DNA of 64,000 nt. Source: QHXM01 sp032160165. Lineage in GTDB: Bacteria; Acidobacteriota; Blastocatellia; Pyrinomonadales; Pyrinomonadaceae. The notes below the pieces were generated by a model. It ran no database searches, was not told the DNA's origin, and saw nothing but the letters and a program-made list of their open reading frames with translations. Below, piece by piece: positions 34,150 through 43,543 of the stretch; positions within the stretch are counted from its first letter, which is position 1; each line of letters starts with the position of its first letter. The position numbers and the translations under genes are program-made. The stretch lies in assembly GCA_032160165.1 (NCBI GenBank), contig JAVHWA010000089.1, forward strand, positions 9,776 to 73,775, in the 5' to 3' direction.

Positions 34150-34920
34150 ATGGCAGCTTCTTTTGGAGAACAATTGCGACTCGCACGAGAGGCGCGTGGG
34201 GTAACTCTACGCCACATCTCGGATCAGACTCGCATTTCTGTTCGCTATCTTGAAGCCATAGAGACAGACGACTACAAACGCCTACCCGGCGGTATCTTCA
34301 ACCGCAGCTTCATTAAATCCTACGCCAAACAAATAGGATTCGACGAAAAGGAAGCCATCGAGGGCTATCTGCGGACGGCCCGCGAACAGGGCGAATCCGA
34401 TGAAGTAGCGACTACGCCCTACAAGTCGCACGTCTACACTGACGGCGGTTCGCGTTCTCCCATAGTTACGTTACTATTAACGATTCTGATTCTGGCGATT
34501 CTCTCGTTGGGAGTCTATGCGGCGGTTCACTGGTACCAGAGACGAGAAGCAGTCCGCGCGACCAATGACGCCCAACCTGCGAGTTCCCCCCGCTCGGAAC
34601 TCGCGACACCAGCGCCCCAACAAGGAATACCACCGGGTCCAACCACACCCGCCAGCGGTTTTCATATTGAAGTTACCGCGCGCGGCGAGGATGTCTATAT
34701 CGACACTTATATCGACGACAGCAAGAAGACCAGAGGCATTCTGCTGAGGACGGACGCGACGGAAAAATTTGACCCGGACGACCGGCTGAAGCTTAAGTTT
34801 GCACTCGTCAAGGCAAAGGCGCTTGAAGTAACAATCAACGGACGCCGAGCGAAAGTGCCGGTAGACAAGACTGAGATGCTGATTACGAAGGAAGGATACG
34901 AACAACAGTTCATACAATAA
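34150..34920 (+). CDS. RodZ-like protein: XRE-type HTH, transmembrane helix, DUF4115 domain
   Basis: A 256-residue protein of bitopic RodZ architecture. The cytoplasmic N-terminus is a helix-turn-helix domain (FGEQLRLAREARGVTLRHIS, RYLEAIETDDYKRLPGGIFNRSFIKSYAK), which in RodZ binds MreB. A single transmembrane helix lies at about 105-128 (IVTLLLTILILAILSLGVYAA). A Pro/Thr linker leads to a periplasmic beta domain (FHIEVTARGEDVYIDTYIDD, LEVTINGRRAKVPV) like DUF4115. A role in cell shape is likely; regulators with the same architecture exist. The gene ends in a clear terminator at 35002-35028. Confidence 0.82.
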   Translation: MAASFGEQLRLAREARGVTLRHISDQTRISVRYLEAIETDDYKRLPGGIFNRSFIKSYAKQIGFDEKEAIEGYLRTAREQGESDEVATTPYKSHVYTDGGSRSPIVTLLLTILILAILSLGVYAAVHWYQRREAVRATNDAQPASSPRSELATPAPQQGIPPGPTTPASGFHIEVTARGEDVYIDTYIDDSKKTRGILLRTDATEKFDPDDRLKLKFALVKAKALEVTINGRRAKVPVDKTEMLITKEGYEQQFIQ

Positions 34921-35001
34921 TCAAACGCGCGTACTCGTGTCGCCTCTGCCTGATGCGATGGGAGCCTGCGTGTGCAACTACGACAACCACCAGAATACCG
35001 C

Positions 35002-35028
35002 GCCCGCTCTAATGATGCGGGCATTTTT
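35002..35028 (+). terminator. Rho-independent terminator after the RodZ-like gene
   Basis: A 6-bp GC-only stem (GCCCGC at 35002-35007, GCGGGC at 35017-35022) is followed directly by ATTTTT. It lies 80 bp past the stop and 26 bp before the guaB start. Confidence 0.8.
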
Positions 35029-35053
35029 CTTTATCGAGGAGTAAGAGGCGATC

Positions 35054-36520
35054 ATGATTACAGCCGAGATACCCGAAGGTCTGACATTCGATGACGTTTT
35101 GCTTGTACCCGCGCATTCCGATGTTCTTCCGACAGAGACCGATACATCGACTCAATTCACGCGCAACATCCGCTTGCAGATTCCGCTTTGTTCCTCCGCG
35201 ATGGACACGGTGACAGAGGCTTCGCTGGCGATCGCACTCGCACAACAGGGCGGCATCGGCGTGATCCACAAAAACTTTTCCATTGAGCACCAGGCAGAGG
35301 AAGTCGATAAGGTTAAACGCTCTGAATCGGGGATGATCGTCGACCCGGTAACGATTCGTCCCGACCGTCCGGTCTCAGAAGCACTTGGAGTGATGGAGCG
35401 ATTCAAGATCAGCGGAGTGCCGGTGGTCGACGAGGCGGGTCACCTGGTAGGAATCATCACCAACCGCGATCTGCGATTCGAGACTCGATTCGACATTCCT
35501 GTTTCCGAGGTGATGACCAAGCAGCCCCTGGTCACCGTCCCTGTTGGTACGACGCTCGAGCAGGCGAAGGCGGTTCTCCAGAAGCACAGGATTGAAAAGT
35601 TGTTGGTGATCGACGATGACAAGCACATTAAGGGACTGATCACAGTCAAGGACATCCAAAAGGCCATTAAGTATCCCACCGCGGCCAAGGACAATCTAGG
35701 CCGGCTACGAGTTGCCGCAGCGATTGGCGCAACAGGAGACTTCCTTGAACGCGCAGACGCATTGGTTCGGGCGCGGGTTGACTGTCTGGTTATTGACACT
35801 GCCCATGGACATTCCTCGCGAGTCATCGAAGCCGTTCGCGAAATCAAAAGACGACACGGAGACGTCCAGCTGATAGCCGGAAACGTAGGCACGGCAGAAG
35901 GGACCAAAGAGCTCATCGATGCCGGAGTGGACGCTGTGAAGGTCGGCATCGGACCGGGAAGCATTTGCACGACTCGCGTTGTAACCGGCGCCGGCATCCC
36001 GCAGATTACAGCTATTCGGGACTGTGTTAGCGCGGCGCGAGATCACAATATTCCTGTCATCTCTGACGGTGGGGTCAAGTTTTCAGGCGACGTCGCAAAG
36101 GCTATAGCCTCCGGCGCGGACGTGGTGATGATTGGTTCTCTCTTTGCAGGGACAGAAGAGGCGCCCGGTGAAGTGATTCTCTTTCAGGGACGCTCGTTCA
36201 AGACCTATCGAGGCATGGGATCTATCGGCGCCATGCGAGAAGGGTCGCGCGATCGCTATAGCCAGGAGCGCATCGACATCGAATCAAAGCTGGTGCCCGA
36301 AGGAATTGAAGGCCGGGTGCCATACAAGGGAACACTCGCGGACATGGTTACACAATTGGTCGGCGGGCTTCGCGCAGGCATGGGCTATACTGGTTGCCGA
36401 ACGATCCGAGATTTTCAACTCAACACGCGCTTTGTCCGCATCACCAGCGCCGGCTTGAGGGAATCTCATGTCCACGACGTGATCATCACCAAGGAAGCGC
36501 CGAACTACCGACTGGAATAA
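35054..36520 (+). CDS. guaB: Inosine-5'-monophosphate dehydrogenase
   Basis: A 488-residue enzyme catalysing IMP + NAD+ to XMP + NADH, the first committed step of GMP synthesis. The N-terminal LTFDDVLLVPAHSDVLP is the family signature. Two CBS domains are inserted at about 92-205 (VMERFKISGVPVVDE, TVKDIQKAI). The catalytic loop GPGSICTTRVVTG carries the active-site cysteine, and the IMP site (SDGGVKFSGDVAKAIASGA) and mobile flap region (RGMGSIGAM) are complete. The length is that of typical bacterial enzymes. Its start follows GAGGAG and a terminator that separates it from the previous gene. Confidence 0.97.
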   Translation: MITAEIPEGLTFDDVLLVPAHSDVLPTETDTSTQFTRNIRLQIPLCSSAMDTVTEASLAIALAQQGGIGVIHKNFSIEHQAEEVDKVKRSESGMIVDPVTIRPDRPVSEALGVMERFKISGVPVVDEAGHLVGIITNRDLRFETRFDIPVSEVMTKQPLVTVPVGTTLEQAKAVLQKHRIEKLLVIDDDKHIKGLITVKDIQKAIKYPTAAKDNLGRLRVAAAIGATGDFLERADALVRARVDCLVIDTAHGHSSRVIEAVREIKRRHGDVQLIAGNVGTAEGTKELIDAGVDAVKVGIGPGSICTTRVVTGAGIPQITAIRDCVSAARDHNIPVISDGGVKFSGDVAKAIASGADVVMIGSLFAGTEEAPGEVILFQGRSFKTYRGMGSIGAMREGSRDRYSQERIDIESKLVPEGIEGRVPYKGTLADMVTQLVGGLRAGMGYTGCRTIRDFQLNTRFVRITSAGLRESHVHDVIITKEAPNYRLE

Positions 36521-36636
36521 TTCACGAGCGCATGGAGATCGGAGGATCGGAACGGATGGCTGCACCTCCGATTCGAATGCAGGGTTCGATCGACCTTACT
36601 CCCAAAATCTCAACCCATCCATAGGAGGTCATGAAC

Positions 36637-37056
36637 ATGCGTTACCATCTTCACATCGCAGGAGTCCTGACACTTTTGGGATTATTCGCGCTGGCAGAGT
36701 CGCCGCGCCTGCTTCAAATTCCCTCGCCCAAACTGCTATCGCCTGCCAACGGGGCCGTGATGGACAACGGCTGCAGTGACAAATCAAACGGAATCACCTG
36801 GGACTTTGACTGGAGCGACGTGCCCGGCGCGACCGCATACCACATCAGGGTCTGGCGCAACCCTGCGCTTCCGGTAATAAACCGGATGAACGTTGCCACG
36901 TCGGATTATCATTACGATAGCCCGCAAACCTACGTCATCAATTCAAACCTGGCTGGCTGGCGCTGGAGAGTACGCGCCAAAGTTGGAGCCACGTGGGGCC
37001 CATGGAGCAGGACCGGCTTCATCAGCGTGGAGAGGTTGAACACGGACTGTCGGTAA
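36637..37056 (+). CDS. Exported small Ig/FN3-like protein, tandem copy 1
   Basis: About 139 residues from the ATG at 36637, spaced 8 bases from AGGAGG; an ATG two codons earlier is too close to it. A signal peptide (HIAGVLTLLGLFALAESPR) precedes one beta-sandwich-like domain: PKLLSPANGAVMDNGC, then WDFDWSDVPGATAYHIRVWRNP and GWRWRVRAKVGATWGPWS, ending in a cysteine. The WRVRA.. / W..WS pattern resembles fibronectin type III-like domains. It is followed 18 bp later by a clear paralogue. Function is unknown; extracytoplasmic binding is the usual inference. Confidence 0.7.
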   Translation: MRYHLHIAGVLTLLGLFALAESPRLLQIPSPKLLSPANGAVMDNGCSDKSNGITWDFDWSDVPGATAYHIRVWRNPALPVINRMNVATSDYHYDSPQTYVINSNLAGWRWRVRAKVGATWGPWSRTGFISVERLNTDCR

Positions 37057-37074
37057 TCTTCCAGGTGCAGCGAG

Positions 37075-37503
37075 ATGATGATCCTGCCTCAATTGTTCGC
37101 GCACCGTCTGATGGTTCTTTGCGTCATGATCGGACTGCTGGCGCCGGCGCCTGTGCAACAGACAGTCCCGCCGCCTGCGTTGATTTCTCCGGTCGAGGGC
37201 GCGGTCATGGACAATGGCTGCCGAGATCAGTCCGACTCAATCGATTGGGACTTTGATTGGGAAGATGTGTGGGGCGCTACGCTTTATCACATCAAAGTCT
37301 GGCACAACCCCGAGAAGCCGGTGGTTGATGCTGCTACCGTGACGGTCTCAGAATACAAAGATGTGAGTCGGAAAAGCTACATCATAGAGGCCAATCGCAA
37401 AGGCTGGTGCTGGACCGTGCGCGCCAGAGTACGACGACAATGGGGAGAGTGGAGCGATGTTCGCTGCTTCGAAGCGGAACCAGTAGACACCGACTGTCCG
37501 TAA
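37075..37503 (+). CDS. Exported small Ig/FN3-like protein, tandem copy 2
   Basis: A 142-residue paralogue of the preceding protein, aligned along its whole length: PALISPVEGAVMDNGC, IDWDFDWEDVWGATLYHIKVW, GWCWTVRARVRRQWGEWS and a C-terminal DTDCP. The signal peptide is LMVLCVMIGLLAPAPVQQ. Two cysteines are conserved with copy 1, one after AVMDNG and one at the end, so a disulfide is plausible; copy 2 has two more. The pair was clearly produced by tandem duplication followed by divergence, and the two genes form one transcript with 18 bp between them. Confidence 0.7.
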   Translation: MMILPQLFAHRLMVLCVMIGLLAPAPVQQTVPPPALISPVEGAVMDNGCRDQSDSIDWDFDWEDVWGATLYHIKVWHNPEKPVVDAATVTVSEYKDVSRKSYIIEANRKGWCWTVRARVRRQWGEWSDVRCFEAEPVDTDCP

Positions 37504-37549
37504 CACGGCCTTAGCTTTCCGCTGCCACACATCGAAACGATTCACGCGA

Positions 37550-38671
37550 TTGTCTAAGAAGGTCTTAATCCTGTCGGTGTCTGCCGGCGCGGGTCACATC
37601 CGCGCCGCGGAAGCTCTCGAGCGTGCTTTTCTGGAAGTCGAGCCGGAGCTCGAGGTCAGACATGTCGATACTCTGCTCTACACCAACAAACTCTTTCGCC
37701 ACCTTTATTCCAAAGCTTACATCGATATGGTTAACAAGATGCCGGAGGTGCTCGGTTGGCTCTACGATCATTTAGATAAGCCCTGGAAGAACGAGCGCCG
37801 GCGACTGGCGTTAGACAAGCTCAATACCCGTCCCTTCATCAAGATGCTCAAGGAGTATCGGCCGGACATCACCGTCTGCACACACTTTCTTCCCGCAGAA
37901 ATAATCTCCTGGCTCAAGGCAAAGCAGCGGATCAGTTGCAGACAATCAATCGTTGTCACCGACTTCGACGTCCACGCGATGTGGTTGTGCCGTCATTACG
38001 AGAACTACTTCGTCGCGCTTGACGAGACGCGCTTGCATCTGGCAAAGCTCGGCATTCCCGAGGAGAAGATCACCGTTTCCGGAATTCCTATCGATCCGAC
38101 TTTTGCGCGGCAAAAAGATCGTCGGCAGATGCGGGAGAAGCACGGACTTAAGCAGGATGTCACAACCATCCTCTTGTCCGCCGGAGGGTTCGGCGTCGGA
38201 CCGGTGGAGCACATCGTGAAATCGTTAAAGGACGACCTGCGAAGTACTGTACAGGTCGTCGTTCTCTGCGGTCGCAACCAGAAACTAAAAGACCGCATCG
38301 ATCGGCTGGCGGGCGCGCCCCCGGATCGTCTTTCGATCAAGACGGTGGGCTATACCACCGAAGTCGACGAACTGATGAGCGCTTCTGACATCCTGCTTGG
38401 AAAACCAGGTGGGCTGACGACCTCAGAGGCGCTCGCCAAAGGATTGATCTTCGTGATAGTCAACCCCATCCCCGGCCAGGAAGAGCGCAACTCCGATCAT
38501 CTGCTGGAGGAAGGCGTCGCAATCCGCTGCAACAACTTGCCTGTCCTGGCTGATAAGATAGATCGCCTGCTCAACGACCCGGCTCGCATGCAATCGATGC
38601 GAGCGAACTCCGCTCGTCTTGCCCGCCCGAATGCCGCACTCGACATAGCAAGGCAGTTGCTCTCGGCATAA
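37550..38671 (+). CDS. MGDG-synthase-like / UgtP-like lipid glycosyltransferase (GT28 type)
   Basis: A 373-residue GT-B fold glycosyltransferase. The N-terminal domain has the membrane-lipid binding signature KKVLILSVSAGAGHIRAAEAL and VCTHFLPAEI seen in monogalactosyldiacylglycerol synthases and B. subtilis UgtP. The C-terminal GT28-like domain has ILLSAGGFGVGPVEHIV, VVLCGRNQKLK and the nucleotide-sugar loop LLGKPGGLTTSEALAKGL. It likely transfers hexose from a UDP-sugar to diacylglycerol at the inner membrane. A diacylglycerol-kinase-like gene lies 1 kb downstream, which fits lipid metabolism. The start is a TTG without a strong ribosome-binding site, so the exact N-terminus is uncertain. 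Confidence 0.85.
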   Translation: MSKKVLILSVSAGAGHIRAAEALERAFLEVEPELEVRHVDTLLYTNKLFRHLYSKAYIDMVNKMPEVLGWLYDHLDKPWKNERRRLALDKLNTRPFIKMLKEYRPDITVCTHFLPAEIISWLKAKQRISCRQSIVVTDFDVHAMWLCRHYENYFVALDETRLHLAKLGIPEEKITVSGIPIDPTFARQKDRRQMREKHGLKQDVTTILLSAGGFGVGPVEHIVKSLKDDLRSTVQVVVLCGRNQKLKDRIDRLAGAPPDRLSIKTVGYTTEVDELMSASDILLGKPGGLTTSEALAKGLIFVIVNPIPGQEERNSDHLLEEGVAIRCNNLPVLADKIDRLLNDPARMQSMRANSARLARPNAALDIARQLLSA

Positions 38672-38742
38672 GCGATCGCGACCAAAGGCGATAAGACGCG
38701 ATGGACTTCATTCTTGGTCCTGACCGCTTACGGTTGAGAGAT

Positions 38743-39402
38743 CTAACTCGCCTTGTGTGAACGCCCGTATATGCCCAGCTGTCTGTCGTGCAGCTTCATA
38801 AAAATTGCCAGCGCGCATATCGATCCCACCAGCGCGAGGAACATGTCCCAATGCGAGTCCCAAATGTCGCCCTGGGTTCCCAGGAACTTGTCCCCCAGGT
38901 CGGGAGTGACCAGTACTGCAACCCACCATTCGATGAACTCATAGAATGCTCCGATGGCCAGCACGATCGAAGCAGTGATAAAAGCCATCCAACGGCGTGA
39001 GGTCGTAACGTACCTAAGCAGAATCTCCCTGATGGGAATTGCCATCAAAAAGCCGAGCATGAAATGCGCCACGCGATCGTAGTGATTACGCGATAGACCG
39101 AATTCCTCTTTCAGCCAGTTGAAAGGCGGCGTTAGCGCGTAGGTATAGTGCCCGCCATAAGTCTGGACCAGCAGGTAGAAGAAGATCAGATAGTAGGCCA
39201 ACCGTGTGAATTTGAAGTGGGGATATACTATCAAAGTCGCGACTAGCATCGAGAGCGGAAAGAAATTCTCCATGGCCCAGTCCCACCTATCGTAAGGCCG
39301 GACCGCCAGAGCGGCGAACGCGACGAGGTAGACGATGAGGAGAACGACCAGCTCGCGGTTGGACGGAATCTGTTTCTGATATTCGGTGGGTGAAGTTTTC
39401 AT
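38743..39402 (-). CDS. DUF2238 (YjdF-like) integral membrane protein
   Basis: About 219 residues from the ATG at 39402; the open frame extends 61 codons further upstream without family resemblance. Six or so transmembrane helices are visible (ELVVLLIVYLVAFAALAV, LAYYLIFFYLLVQTYG, WMAFITASIVLAIGAFYEFIEW). The family signatures are the NHYDRVAHFMLGFLMAI segment and GTQGDIWDSHWDMFLALVG, with conserved His and Asp residues near the membrane. The function of DUF2238 proteins is unknown. It is convergent with the lipid glycosyltransferase gene. Confidence 0.8.
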   Translation of the reverse strand: MKTSPTEYQKQIPSNRELVVLLIVYLVAFAALAVRPYDRWDWAMENFFPLSMLVATLIVYPHFKFTRLAYYLIFFYLLVQTYGGHYTYALTPPFNWLKEEFGLSRNHYDRVAHFMLGFLMAIPIREILLRYVTTSRRWMAFITASIVLAIGAFYEFIEWWVAVLVTPDLGDKFLGTQGDIWDSHWDMFLALVGSICALAIFMKLHDRQLGIYGRSHKAS

Positions 39403-39695
39403 CTGATACCGGCGACCGCGACCTCTCATGCCGTTTTCGACCGACGACGTCTCCTCGCGATTCTGTTTCCACTGCCGCGGCTCGGGATGATAACAGGGAT
39501 CTGTGGCATGATATAGAGATCCGATTGTGAGTAGTGCATGCATTGCCCGACAGTTGGAGCCCAACGGAGGCGCTTTGCGTTTCAAATCGGGTCAAGGTTT
39601 GAACGCGAGAGCGCTTTGGTTTCGCTCTTGGGGCGGCATCTGACTATTAAACTGTCATTCGTCGAGCGGCACTGGGGTTGCTCTTGTATCCAGAG

Positions 39696-40604
39696 ATGAA
39701 ACGCGAAACGGTCTTAATCTCCAATCCGAAAGCAGGTCGCGGCGGGCAGAATCGTGCGCGCGATGAAGCGCTTTTTTGCGAAACGTTGAGACGGCGCGGC
39801 GTGAAGATTGATGTTCTGCATACAAGAGGGCCAAACGACGCCGTTCGCTTTGCGGCGCAATCTATTCGGCAAGGCGTTCGCGATCTGATCGTCTCTGGCG
39901 GCGATGGAACGATCAACGAAGTGTTGCAGGGATCGGTTGGAAGTGACGCCAGGATCGCCGTGTGGCCGCGAGGCACGGCAAACGTGTTCGCCCGAGAACT
40001 GCAGCTGCCATTCGACAGTGAACAAGCGGCGAAGGTGATAGCACGTGGTATTTCAAAGCCAGTACATGTCGGTTGCGCCACGATCGAACGGACGGGCGAG
40101 CAACGATATTTCTTTCTGATGGCCGGTATCGGCCTGGACGCGTCGATTGTGAGACAAGTGCGTCCGAATTTGAAGCGGCGCGTTGGGGAAGCCGCGTTCT
40201 GGTATTCAGGTCTCGGTCATCTGGCCCGATGGCAGCCGGTACAATTTGGCGTAGAGATCGAGGGTCGCAGGCTGGACGCAACTTTTGCCGCCATCGGCAA
40301 GGCTGCCCACTATGGCGGCAATCTCGGCATTACGCCGCGCGCAGATCTGGAGAAGCCCGAGTTTGAGATTTGCGTCGTTAACTCGAAAAGCAGGCTTCAT
40401 TTTCTTTATCTCCTTTCTCACGCAAAACGTCGTCAGGGTGTCGGAGAGCACATACGAGGTGTTCAGTTCATCCGCGCGACCCGCGCGCGGGTGACGGGCG
40501 ATGTCATGGTTCAGATAGATGGCGAGTTGACCGGAGAGCTTCCTATGACGTTCGAGATCGCAGACTCGTCGGTGGAGGTTATTTGCCAGGAGAGGCTGGC
40601 TTAG
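39696..40604 (+). CDS. Diacylglycerol/sphingosine kinase family lipid kinase (YegS/DgkB-like)
   Basis: About 302 residues from the ATG at 39696; a TTG six codons upstream is the alternative. The nucleotide-binding domain shows VLISNPKAGRGG and the family hallmark VSGGDGTINEVLQG, followed by IAVWPRGTANVFARELQLP. The C-terminal beta domain has the FLMAGIGLDASIV segment and VMVQIDGELTGELP. These enzymes phosphorylate diacylglycerol or related lipids with ATP at the inner membrane. Its 3' end overlaps the stop of the convergent FG-GAP gene by a few bases (40601-40604). Confidence 0.9.
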   Translation: MKRETVLISNPKAGRGGQNRARDEALFCETLRRRGVKIDVLHTRGPNDAVRFAAQSIRQGVRDLIVSGGDGTINEVLQGSVGSDARIAVWPRGTANVFARELQLPFDSEQAAKVIARGISKPVHVGCATIERTGEQRYFFLMAGIGLDASIVRQVRPNLKRRVGEAAFWYSGLGHLARWQPVQFGVEIEGRRLDATFAAIGKAAHYGGNLGITPRADLEKPEFEICVVNSKSRLHFLYLLSHAKRRQGVGEHIRGVQFIRATRARVTGDVMVQIDGELTGELPMTFEIADSSVEVICQERLA

Positions 40605-43543
40605 TTGCCGAACCTGTTGCGATATTCGGCGGAGTTCAAGAAACCATTAATCATGATCCGATAATCCCCACCCGTCTGATCCATTGTCTGGATCCAGCTC
40701 AAATACGAGATATCGGCGCTTCTTCTCAGATAGCCAAAATACTGCATTATGACGAACGCTTCGTTGTAGTACTTCCGATAGACTTCCCCAGTCTCCGCTA
40801 CTGCGCGCAAGACCTGCGGTCTGGTCAACGATCCACTCGTCAGCCCCACGATCCACGCTTGTTTACCCGGATGATTCGGAAATCCGAGAGTCTGCAACAA
40901 TGCCTCTACATAAGCGGTCGGGTCGGACAATGCTCCATACCTGGCCTGAAAGTCCTGTCTTGTCATGAACTCGCTAATGAAGGCCATCTTGTTGGCTTCC
41001 AGTTCTTGTGCAGATAGAAACCCGCTGACTTTGGCGAGGTCGGGAATGAACTCACTGTAAAGCGGGATCTTGCTTACGGCGGAGTAGAATCGGTAGATGA
41101 AATACCCACGGTCCTGGAACTCGGGACTTCGGAAGAACCCCGCACTGGCTTCGATCCTGTCGCATGGAGGCGCGACCGAGATCCCACACTGGTTGAGCAC
41201 GTTCCGCCAACCTGTAAGGCCCGCCGCATCCGGTTCACGGCCCAGGAAATCTATGTACTGTTGAAGGATGAAGAAGTCGGTTTGATCTATAGGAGTATGG
41301 CCCGTAGTGGCGTCATTGTCTGTGATGATAACTGTCGCTGTTGAGTTTGAACCCAGGGCTGCACCGACCGGGTTACTCAGCTTGATCATGAAGCTCTCCG
41401 AACCTTCGGCGTACGAGTCGTTCACAATCGGGATAAGAATAGTCTTGGTGCGCTCCCCTGGGGCAAACCGCAGCGTTCCGACCGTCGTCGCATAGTCGCA
41501 GCGCTGCGACGCTTTTCCACTAACGGTATCACAGTTCTGCAAGCCTGCCGTATCAGAGGTCGCATAGTCGACGCTCGCAGAATTTGAGGGATCGCCGGCA
41601 CGAGAGACCGTAATACTGAGTCTTCCTGCGTCCTCCGCTATGTTGTAGCTAATCTGACCCGATTGCACAGCCGGAGAATCGTCGTTCACTATCGTCACGG
41701 TCGCGGTTCCGTCGAGGATCGCTACATTGACTGGGTTTGAGAGGTTGACGAAAAAACTCTCAGTCGCTTCATTCACCGTATCGCCGTTAACCAGAAAAGC
41801 TATGAGCCTAAAGGTCTCACCTGGAGCGAAGGTGATAGACCCCGATGAGGCTTGGTAATCACTGCCGGCAATGGCCGTATTATCTGCTGTCGAATAATCC
41901 ACTGTGATGGGCTTTGGGCTACCTGTATTCAACCTTAGACCCAAAACAACAGTTGTATTGCCAGCATCACCTTCAGCTATGGGACCGGAATCTACGATGG
42001 CGATTGTTGGCGGTGGGTCATCATTGAGGAGGGTACATGTCGCTACACCGCGAACAATCGTTCCACCAATCGGATTTGAAAGGGTTAGGTTGAAGGTTTC
42101 GTCGTACTCGTCTAAAGTTTCACCGAGAATAGGTACAAGAACAGTCTTAGCAGTTTCCCCAGGATCAAAAGCAACTACCCCGCTGACCATATCGAAGTCC
42201 GGACCAGGTGAGGCTGTGCCCGCGGACGTGGCGTAGCTCACTGTTACGCGCTGAGCGGACGAGGATGAAAGTGTCAAGGTGAATCTGGCTGGAGGCGCAT
42301 TGATATCGTTCCCTTCCGGCATCGTTACATCGCCGACGGAGATGCCAGGCAGGGTTGGAGGAAGGGAGCCACAACTGTTAAGCAGGATAGCTATTAGTGC
42401 AGACGACCCGTCCCGAGAAGCAACGATGTCAGTCTTGCCGTCTTGATTGAAATCTTCGACTGCAATGGAAGTCGGAGACGGGCCGAGATCAAAGCTCGCG
42501 GCCGCGCCAAATCCGCCAGTCCCGTTGCCCATAATGATTGTAACATCTCGGACTGCATGACTAGCCACGGCCAAATCTGGCTTACCATCGGCATTAAAGT
42601 CGCTAGTTGCGATGGATGTCAGTTCTTTTCCCAACGGGAAAGTCGCCGACGCTACGAAGCCTCCGGATCCATTTCCACGCAGGAGTGCAACGTCGCGGGA
42701 GAACTTGTTTGCCACGGCCAAGTCGAGCTTGCCGTCACCATTAAAGTCGGCTGCGACCAAGCCAGCAGGACTTGACCCAACGGAAATACCTGACGATTGG
42801 GGAAACCCGCCAGCCCCGTTATTTATGAAGACCACGACGGAACCGGTGGTCGTGTTCGTCGTGGCCAAATCCCACTTACCGTCGGCGTTAAAGTCTCGCG
42901 ATATCACCCGATCAGCGGCTCCGCCTACATTGAGCGAGTCTGAACCTGTGAATTGACCTGTGCCGTCACCGAATCGAAGTTGTAGGCGTCCCCCATTGTA
43001 TTGATCCGCCAAAGCCAGATCGGCTTTACCATCATTGTTGAAATCTGCTACAGCTATGGACTCAACAAGCCCCACAAGGCCAAAGGAGCCAACAACTCCA
43101 AAACTCCCGGTCCCGGAACCTAACAAGACAACTATGCGTGCATCGGAAGGTGAGCTTCCAATAGCTGATACAGCTATGTCTATTTTGTTATCCGCATTAA
43201 AATCTCCCGTCTCGATGGCAGTAGGACGGTTCCCGACGACGGTAGAGCTCGGCGATCCAAAACCTCCCGCCCCATCACCTAGCATGACGGAGATATAATT
43301 TGATCCGAAACTGGCCACCACGATATCTGGCTTTCCATCGCCGTTGAAGTCTCCTGCTACCACTGAGCGAGGGTCTGTCCCAACACCAAATGTATTTCCT
43401 GGAGTGAAAACCGGTGTATCGCCACATGTGCCGGTCGCATAGATTCGGCTGGAGTTGCCGACTAGTCCGACGAATCCGACGCATAACAACGCTGCGCTGG
43501 AAAACCGCAATATGGGAGACATCAGTTTCATAAAACGCTGCAA
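40601..43543 (-). CDS. Secreted FG-GAP/VCBS - Calx-beta - DUF4214 protein
   Basis: A 980-residue extracellular protein. The best start is a TTG at 43543 following GAGGAA; it gives a signal peptide (LRFSSAALLCVGFVGLVG). Residues about 45-390 are seven or so FG-GAP/VCBS repeats, each with a calcium-loop motif such as GDFNGDGKPDIVVAS or DFNADGKWDLA. Residues about 395-800 hold three Calx-beta domains (VTVSYATSAGTASPGPDFDMVSG, ITVDYSTADNTAIAGSDYQASSG, VDYATSD) with their calcium-ligand ends (TLLNDDPPP, TIVNDDSPA, IITDNDATT). The last ~150 residues match DUF4214 (QYIDFLGREPDAAGLTGWRN). Such proteins are usually surface-exposed and calcium-stabilised; no enzymatic domain is seen. Confidence 0.85.
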   Translation of the reverse strand: MQRFMKLMSPILRFSSAALLCVGFVGLVGNSSRIYATGTCGDTPVFTPGNTFGVGTDPRSVVAGDFNGDGKPDIVVASFGSNYISVMLGDGAGGFGSPSSTVVGNRPTAIETGDFNADNKIDIAVSAIGSSPSDARIVVLLGSGTGSFGVVGSFGLVGLVESIAVADFNNDGKADLALADQYNGGRLQLRFGDGTGQFTGSDSLNVGGAADRVISRDFNADGKWDLATTNTTTGSVVVFINNGAGGFPQSSGISVGSSPAGLVAADFNGDGKLDLAVANKFSRDVALLRGNGSGGFVASATFPLGKELTSIATSDFNADGKPDLAVASHAVRDVTIIMGNGTGGFGAAASFDLGPSPTSIAVEDFNQDGKTDIVASRDGSSALIAILLNSCGSLPPTLPGISVGDVTMPEGNDINAPPARFTLTLSSSSAQRVTVSYATSAGTASPGPDFDMVSGVVAFDPGETAKTVLVPILGETLDEYDETFNLTLSNPIGGTIVRGVATCTLLNDDPPPTIAIVDSGPIAEGDAGNTTVVLGLRLNTGSPKPITVDYSTADNTAIAGSDYQASSGSITFAPGETFRLIAFLVNGDTVNEATESFFVNLSNPVNVAILDGTATVTIVNDDSPAVQSGQISYNIAEDAGRLSITVSRAGDPSNSASVDYATSDTAGLQNCDTVSGKASQRCDYATTVGTLRFAPGERTKTILIPIVNDSYAEGSESFMIKLSNPVGAALGSNSTATVIITDNDATTGHTPIDQTDFFILQQYIDFLGREPDAAGLTGWRNVLNQCGISVAPPCDRIEASAGFFRSPEFQDRGYFIYRFYSAVSKIPLYSEFIPDLAKVSGFLSAQELEANKMAFISEFMTRQDFQARYGALSDPTAYVEALLQTLGFPNHPGKQAWIVGLTSGSLTRPQVLRAVAETGEVYRKYYNEAFVIMQYFGYLRRSADISYLSWIQTMDQTGGDYRIMINGFLNSAEYRNRFGN

